From positions 1-64,000 of the forward strand of contig DATLHO010000169.1 in assembly GCA_035539855.1 (NCBI GenBank): a stretch of 64,000 bases of DNA, read 5' to 3'. Position numbers and translations under genes: made by a program. Every line of letters starts with the position of its first letter. Position 1 is the stretch's first letter. The notes under the pieces are model-generated. The model saw nothing but the letters and a program-made list of their open reading frames with translations. It had not been told where the DNA came from and made no database searches. Shown here one piece after another: positions 59,255 through 64,000 of the stretch. This DNA is from DATLHO01 sp035539855 (lineage in GTDB: Bacteria; Bacteroidota; Ignavibacteria; OLB7).

Positions 59255-60381
59255 CGCAGCAGCGCGGCGGCGGGCGCATCGTTCGGCAGTCGCTCGTGCA
59301 CCGTGCAGAGGGTGCCCGAATTGCGCACGACGTTGTTGACGGCGCGGCCGAGCGGCTCGACGCCGAGGCCGCCGTAGTGCGCGCCGATCGCGCGATGATG
59401 ATCGTCGGTCGCGATGAACAGCGTGCCGATCTGACCGGTCGACGAGCGATCGGCGATCTCGAGCGTGTCGAAGAGCGTTGTGGGCGTGCCTGCGTTGCGG
59501 CGCAGGCGATCGACCGCGTCGGCGTTGCCGCGCAGCAGGGTGGGCGCGACGAGATCCCACGCGCGCCGATGCAGCAGCGCCGTGGTCGTCGTCACACCGA
59601 CGCCGCCGGCGACGACCGACGGGTACGTGCTGACCGAACGGTACATCGCGCGCGCCTCGGCTACGCCTGCGAGCACCAGCGGCGCGCCGCTGGACCCGAT
59701 GATCCCCATCAGGCGGCGATCGATGGCGTGGAGGAATCCCTCGAACTCCCGCTTCGCGCGCTCGCGCCGGCCGGGACTTCCATGGAACACGCCACCCGCC
59801 TTTCGATGACTTCCTCCCGCGCCCGCGGAGAGCGCGGTGCTCGCGGCGGTGTGCATCTGCGACGCGCGCTCGAACTTGAGCGTCGCGAGATACTCGTCGA
59901 AGGCCGCCGGAATAGTGCCGAGCGACTGTTCGATCATCGACTGCCGCGTCGCGCGGAACAGCCGGACCTCGCGACGATCGATCGCGAGAATGAAGAACGT
60001 GCCGTCGTCGACAGCGAGCTCGACAAGCGGAAGCAGGTCGAAGCACGTGTCGACCCGCACCATCTCGGGGATGTCGACGGGCAGCCGGTACATTCTCAGA
60101 AGCTCGGGTGCGCGGAAGATCACGACGCCGTGCTCGGGGTCGCGCCACAGCTCGCGCTGGCCGGCAAGTGACTCGAGCGGCCGCATCACGTCGTCGACAA
60201 GCTTCTCGTCGCCGATCCTCTCGTGCAGTACCCCTCTCGCGATGCGAACCAGGTTGCGCGCGCGGGTCATGTCGATCCGGAGCCCGGATCCGGCATGCCT
60301 CGGCGGCAGGTAGATCGAAATGCAGGCCGGCGAGGTCACCGCCGCCAGGCTCGTCAGATCGTCGCGGGTAAAGCTCACCAT
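59248..60381 (-). CDS. Bacterial eRF1-like (baeRF) family protein
   Basis: 377 residues. The features are those of baeRF proteins, which share the eRF1/Pelota-type layout: an N-terminal ISIYLPP strand, a central FFILAIDRREVRLFRATRQSM domain similar to the eRF1 middle domain, a low-complexity basic loop with glycines and serines where the GGQ region would be (about 185-210, AGAGGSHRKAGG), and a C-terminal alpha/beta domain with TTTALLHRRAWDLV and TLFIATDD. These proteins are proposed to act on stalled or hibernating ribosomes. The subtype is not resolved. Start ATG at 60381. Confidence 0.75.
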   Translation of the reverse strand: MVSFTRDDLTSLAAVTSPACISIYLPPRHAGSGLRIDMTRARNLVRIARGVLHERIGDEKLVDDVMRPLESLAGQRELWRDPEHGVVIFRAPELLRMYRLPVDIPEMVRVDTCFDLLPLVELAVDDGTFFILAIDRREVRLFRATRQSMIEQSLGTIPAAFDEYLATLKFERASQMHTAASTALSAGAGGSHRKAGGVFHGSPGRRERAKREFEGFLHAIDRRLMGIIGSSGAPLVLAGVAEARAMYRSVSTYPSVVAGGVGVTTTTALLHRRAWDLVAPTLLRGNADAVDRLRRNAGTPTTLFDTLEIADRSSTGQIGTLFIATDDHHRAIGAHYGGLGVEPLGRAVNNVVRNSGTLCTVHERLPNDAPAAALLRY

Positions 60382-60612
60382 CGCTACTCCTCCGTCTCGG
60401 TTCGTCTACGACTCATTGTGACGGTTCGTGAGTGAACTTAGGCGCGTCCGGGCGGCAGTATCCTGACAGGAATCAGAATCCGGAGCATCATCGCAGCGCT
60501 CGGCCGCCACCACGCGTCGTGAGCGCGCCGTATCGTACTTTCCGGCAGGCATGTCACGCAGCTCTTCCTCCGGGGCGTTGACGCGCGAGTCTCACCGACG
60601 TGCACGCTGCCG

Positions 60613-61182
60613 ATGTCGAACGCCGATCCCACGCTCCTCTCCGCCCGCCTCTGCTCGGTGTGCTCCGTCGAAAGCCACCGGGGCAATCGTCGCTACGAGC
60701 TGACGCCGGTCGTCGTGCTCGAGCCGAGCGACGAGCTCATGCGCATGATCGTCGGCGTCTGCAACGAGCCTGTCAACTACGCCGCCCTGTTCCAACGTGT
60801 TCTCGACGGCCGTCCGTACGCCGTTGCCGACGCCGAGCGATTCATCGCGTGGGGATCGCAGGGGTGGGAGGAGGGAACGCACTTCGTCTACCTGCTGCTC
60901 GACGAGGAGCGGAAGGTCGCGGGGGCGATCGACATCAAGTCGCCGTCGATCGAATCGGCGGAGATCGGCTACTGGCTGGCCGAGGCGCACAGCGGCGTGA
61001 TGACCAACACCGTCGAGCTCGTCGCGACGCTGGCGCGCGACGCCGGGTTCCGCGCTCTGCACGCGCTCGTGCGCCCTGAGAACGTGCGCTCCGAGCGCGT
61101 CCTGCTGCGGGCCGCGTTCACGCATGCCGGACAGACCGAGCGTGGCGGCACGCTCTTCAATCGCTTCGAGCGTCCGCTCTGA
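60613..61182 (+). CDS. GNAT-family N-acetyltransferase
   Basis: 189 residues. The GNAT fold shows in VYLLLDEERKVAGAIDIKSPSIESAEIGYWLAEAHSGVMTNTVELVATLARDAGFRALHALVRPENVRSERVLLRAAF (read in parts): beta4, the acetyl-CoA-binding loop in degenerate form, and the NxxS stretch near the end, as in RimJ/RimL-type ribosomal N-acetyltransferases. The first 25 residues (LCSVCSVESHRGNRR) look non-conserved, so the true start may be further downstream, for example the GTG at 60658. The substrate is unknown. Confidence 0.85.
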   Translation: MSNADPTLLSARLCSVCSVESHRGNRRYELTPVVVLEPSDELMRMIVGVCNEPVNYAALFQRVLDGRPYAVADAERFIAWGSQGWEEGTHFVYLLLDEERKVAGAIDIKSPSIESAEIGYWLAEAHSGVMTNTVELVATLARDAGFRALHALVRPENVRSERVLLRAAFTHAGQTERGGTLFNRFERPL

Positions 61183-61203
61183 TCACACACCCATTGACCG
61201 CTC

Positions 61204-61758
61204 ATGCAGGGACGACGACTGATCGAGCTCTTCGAGGAGGACCAGCGCGCGCGCGCCCATCACCCGACCTACGGAACCGAGGAGTATCGCGAGCTGCGCC
61301 GCGACGACGCCGCGCGCCGCGATGAGGCGCGCGACCTCATCGAGCACGTCGACCGGCTCAGCGGCGAGGAGCTGTACTGCGCGGCGATGCTCTTTCAGCA
61401 TTCCGACGACGTCGACGACGTGCACACGGCGCACACGCTCGCGCGCCGCTCGGCCGAGTGCGGGTACCGTCCGGCGCGCTGGCTCGCCGCCGCGTCGCTC
61501 GACCGCTGGCTGATGTACCAGGGCCGGCCGCAGAAGTACGGCACCAACATCGTCCCCGACGGCCGCCGCCAGCGCGTCTGGGACGTCGACCCGCGCACCG
61601 GCGACGACGAGCGCGCGATCTGGGACGTGCCGCCGCTCGAGGAGATGCTCCGGCGCGCCGAGCGATTGACGCAGAGCGAGCCGATGCCGCCGATGAGCGA
61701 GGCGCCGCCGTGGCTTCAGCAGGCGATCGAGCGCTGGCGAGAGACGGAGGGGTGGTAG
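61204..61758 (+). CDS. DUF6624-like protein
   Basis: 184 residues, acidic and helical, no signal peptide. The pattern LIELFEEDQRAR, then AAMLFQHSDDVDD, LARRSAECGYRPARWLAAASLDRWL and QKYGTNIVPDGRRQ matches the DUF6624 layout (DQxxR start, IFQH block, helix with DRxL, QxYGT block). Function is not known. It lies 22 bases after the GNAT gene, so the two are probably cotranscribed. Confidence 0.75.
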   Translation: MQGRRLIELFEEDQRARAHHPTYGTEEYRELRRDDAARRDEARDLIEHVDRLSGEELYCAAMLFQHSDDVDDVHTAHTLARRSAECGYRPARWLAAASLDRWLMYQGRPQKYGTNIVPDGRRQRVWDVDPRTGDDERAIWDVPPLEEMLRRAERLTQSEPMPPMSEAPPWLQQAIERWRETEGW

Positions 61759-61867
61759 AGCCGGCGAACGCTTGCATGTGACCGATCAGCCCTGTACGTT
61801 GGCCTGCGCGGCGATATGACGCGCGCATGTTCCCATCGACGGTTGGACCGCAGCCTCAGCAGGTCTC

Positions 61868-63742
61868 ATGATGTCCGTCGCAAGTGTCCTCTCCCGGCCC
61901 TTACGCATCGCGCGGATCGGTTTTTCGGTCGCGCTGGGTGCCGCTGTGCTGCCGGTTATTACCGCCGCCCAACAGTCATCGATCGACCCGCTTGCGCCGG
62001 GTGCCTGTCAGATCTCTCCGAGTGGTACGCTCGAGGGGTGGCTTCCGGCGGCCGGTGCGGTGACCGAAGAATACGGCCGAGGGGTCTTTGCTGTCGGTGA
62101 TGCGAACGGCGACGGTCTTGGCGACTGGGTCATCGAGCATTATTTGTCTGACACGCTATACGCCAACCCTAGAAGCGGAGTCAAGAACTACGGTAACGAA
62201 CTGCTTCTCTACTACGGTGTAGAAGGAGGCCACCCTGCCGCGCGCTCAGGTCGCCGTCTCGGGCCAACAGAACGATCGACGTTGAGTACTTTTCTTGGCG
62301 CCGGTGACTGGGACGGAGACGGTCATCGCGACGTCGTGTTGTTTGAGCACAGTTTATTCGATACCAGCTCGGGCAACGTCCGCGAATCGGTGATTGGCAA
62401 CGTCGTCACTTACTGGGGCAACGCTTCCGGTGCGTTGTCGAACGACGACACGACGCGTCTCTCCTGCGGCGTCGAGTGGTGGATAGAGCCACAGTGGATC
62501 GATGGCCGCCTCGGCCAGGACGCCGACGGAGACGACATCGACGATCTCGCGATCATCTCGCCCAACGATGGCTTCGCCGACGGCAGCCGGCGTCCGATCC
62601 CACGACTTCATGTGTTCACCGGCGGCCGCACACGCTGGCGGGGCAAACCCGGCGCCAATCGAGCCTCGACGGTCATATGGAATCTGCCCGATATCGGTCT
62701 CGATCGCTGGATCGCGGGACAGTGGATCGACCACGACCGTGACGGCGCCCTCGACCTCGCTCTGCGCTACGACGTCTATGCATCACCGGCTTCGGTTGCC
62801 GTCGTGTACGGGCGCCGCGGAGGAGAGCTCGATTCCACCGCGATGGAGTCGCTCACGCTGAGCGGCGATAGCATCGGGTACTCGCCAAGGTTCATCGACG
62901 TGACCGGCGATCGGGTGCCGGAGCTCGTCATGGCCACCGGCGAGCTCTCGACGATCCGCATCTACCTCGGACTTCGTGGCCAGCGGCTCAAGAAACAGTT
63001 CGGCTCCGGTCTGGAGCCTCCGAATCCCGGCGCTGCGGAGTACTGGGGGCGACCTTGGGCACAGATCATGTTGCCGCGAGCCCTGTCGCCCGATTGGCCG
63101 TTCGGTGGGTACGGTCCGATCTTCGATCTCGGAAATCTTGGTCGCGACGATGTCGACGATATCGCTTCGTTCGCGCGACCCTACATCACTGTCTACAACG
63201 GAGGCAACCGCCTCGACAGCCTAGTCGACGGTTTGGTCGACGTGCCGGAGACCGACATGCTTCCCGGATTTTTCCGCAACGTCGTCTGCCGTCTCGGCGA
63301 CATCGACGGAAGCGGTGTCGAGACGATCGCGGTCGGCTTCGGCGGCGCGAAGTACGAAGGCTCCTACCGGCATGGAGCGGTGCTGTTCTTCAAGCCGAGC
63401 TGGTGCGTGCCGCGCGAAGGACGCTACCGCGAACTGCCGCCCGGCACCGATCGACCCGCCCTGGTCGACGAAAAGGCGCTCGCGGCCGCGGCAGGCGACG
63501 AACTCGAATTCTCGATCTCACCGGTTCCCTCCGATGGACCGATCACTGCGCGCTGGGCTCCGCGTGCCGGCGCGGCAGTCATCACCGTGAGTGACGCACT
63601 CGGCCGCGTCGTGTATCGAAGCGCATCGTCATTGATGCTCGCGAGCACGAGCGTCGACCTCGCCGGGTTGCGTCCTGGAACGTACCTCGTCACCCTGACC
63701 ACCGGTCAGCTCCGCAGCTCCCGCCCCCTCGTCGTTCGATAA
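61868..63742 (+). CDS. Secreted FG-GAP/VCBS-like protein with T9SS sorting domain
   Basis: 624 residues. An N-terminal signal peptide ends near TAAQQ. The body has repeated calcium-binding-like FG-GAP/VCBS motifs of the DxDGDGxxD type: DANGDGLGDWVI, DWDGDGHRDVVLF, DADGDDIDDLAII, DHDRDGALDLAL, DIDGSGVETIAV. Together these suggest an integrin-like beta-propeller. The last 80 or so residues (FSISPVPSDGPITARWA ... VSDALGRVVYRS ... GTYLVTLTTGQL) are a T9SS type A sorting domain. The base composition is a little less GC-extreme than its left neighbours. The ATG at 61871 is an equal start. Confidence 0.9.
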   Translation: MMSVASVLSRPLRIARIGFSVALGAAVLPVITAAQQSSIDPLAPGACQISPSGTLEGWLPAAGAVTEEYGRGVFAVGDANGDGLGDWVIEHYLSDTLYANPRSGVKNYGNELLLYYGVEGGHPAARSGRRLGPTERSTLSTFLGAGDWDGDGHRDVVLFEHSLFDTSSGNVRESVIGNVVTYWGNASGALSNDDTTRLSCGVEWWIEPQWIDGRLGQDADGDDIDDLAIISPNDGFADGSRRPIPRLHVFTGGRTRWRGKPGANRASTVIWNLPDIGLDRWIAGQWIDHDRDGALDLALRYDVYASPASVAVVYGRRGGELDSTAMESLTLSGDSIGYSPRFIDVTGDRVPELVMATGELSTIRIYLGLRGQRLKKQFGSGLEPPNPGAAEYWGRPWAQIMLPRALSPDWPFGGYGPIFDLGNLGRDDVDDIASFARPYITVYNGGNRLDSLVDGLVDVPETDMLPGFFRNVVCRLGDIDGSGVETIAVGFGGAKYEGSYRHGAVLFFKPSWCVPREGRYRELPPGTDRPALVDEKALAAAAGDELEFSISPVPSDGPITARWAPRAGAAVITVSDALGRVVYRSASSLMLASTSVDLAGLRPGTYLVTLTTGQLRSSRPLVVR

Positions 63743-63770
63743 CTCCTTCCGCAACGAGTTCGAGTTAGCC

Positions 63771-64000
63771 ATGACACCCCACCCGCGATTCACCTCGGGC
63801 CCATTGGCCCTATTCCTCTTTGTTGTGTTTCTCGCGCCATCGTCCGGCAAGGCGCAATCGAGCGGACGCTACCGCAATTTCCATTACGACTCCACGTTCC
63901 ACATCGGCAGCCATAACCTCAGCCTCGTCAGGCTCGCGAAGGACACGATCGGCTTCGATTTCAATTACAACTACGCCGCCGACCTGGCCGGCATCCGCGC
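63771..64000 (+). CDS. Secreted protein, N-terminal part only
   Basis: 76 residues are visible before the window ends. The start MTPHPRFTSG, a hydrophobic core LALFLFVVFLAP and SSGKAQ form a signal peptide. The mature start (SGRYRNFHYDSTFHIGSHN) has an aromatic-rich beta pattern. It follows the FG-GAP gene after 28 bases and is probably in the same transcript. Function unknown. Confidence 0.72.
   Translation, partial: MTPHPRFTSGPLALFLFVVFLAPSSGKAQSSGRYRNFHYDSTFHIGSHNLSLVRLAKDTIGFDFNYNYAADLAGIR

Overview
This is a 64 kb GC-rich chromosomal window from a bacterium of the Bacteroidota/Chlorobiota (FCB) group. Two directly visible traits support that. First, at least two complete secreted proteins end in type IX secretion (T9SS) sorting domains (the peptidase ending at 47462 and the FG-GAP protein ending at 63742). 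Second, several intergenic regions carry the Bacteroidota-type promoter TTG-N18-21-TAnnTTTG, best at 55012-55043 and 422-453. Unlike typical Bacteroidia, some genes (hsp20, dnaK, rbfA) have strong Shine-Dalgarno sites. High GC plus T9SS plus partial SD use suggests a deep lineage such as Kapabacteria/Ignavibacteria or Rhodothermota; this assignment is inference.

Layout. 1-182: start of a secreted protein leaving the window on the minus strand. 0.5-14 kb: the classic translation/RNA-metabolism block rimP-nusA-infB-rbfA-truB-ribF, a two-gene polyprenol-linked glycosyltransferase module, then rpsO and pnp. 14-19.6 kb: a lipoprotein, a DUF1648 membrane protein, guaA and pepA. 19.6-20.15 kb: a gene-free stretch with a dense cluster of DnaA-box-like TCCACA/TGTGGA motifs followed by an AT-rich tract (candidate oriC). 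20.15-22.6 kb: hsp20 and dnaK. 22.7-23.4 kb: two small minus-strand envelope genes. 23.4-29.6 kb: aat, mnmE, mnmG (two parS-like palindromes overlap the stop codons of mnmE and mnmG), an RmlD-like reductase, a PhnP-like hydrolase and a small secreted protein.

29.8-35.7 kb: a close-packed envelope trio (TPR protein, outer-membrane barrel, SPOR protein). 35.8-44.2 kb: malic enzyme with a phosphotransacetylase-like domain, an ECF sigma/anti-sigma pair, YceI, a PDZ/multi-TM histidine kinase with its OmpR-type regulator, and arfB. 44.3-50.9 kb: a T9SS subtilase, an MFS transporter, a PrcB-like lipoprotein and icd. 51-55 kb: a hypothetical gene followed by a translationally coupled ADP-ribosylglycohydrolase/VOC/TPM/hypothetical operon. 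55-58.1 kb: a strongly promoted outer-membrane protein plus beta-propeller pair. 58.2-64 kb: small membrane proteins (DUF4112, DUF2721), a bacterial eRF1-like (baeRF) protein, GNAT and DUF6624 proteins, a T9SS FG-GAP protein and the start of another secreted protein.

I saw no tRNA, rRNA, CRISPR array, insertion sequence or prophage. The most interesting signals are the oriC-like motif cluster with the paired parS sites 5-8 kb away, a pseudoknot-capable structure between infB and rbfA, a 21-bp-spaced direct repeat in front of the two-component system, and the unexplained operon at 51-55 kb.
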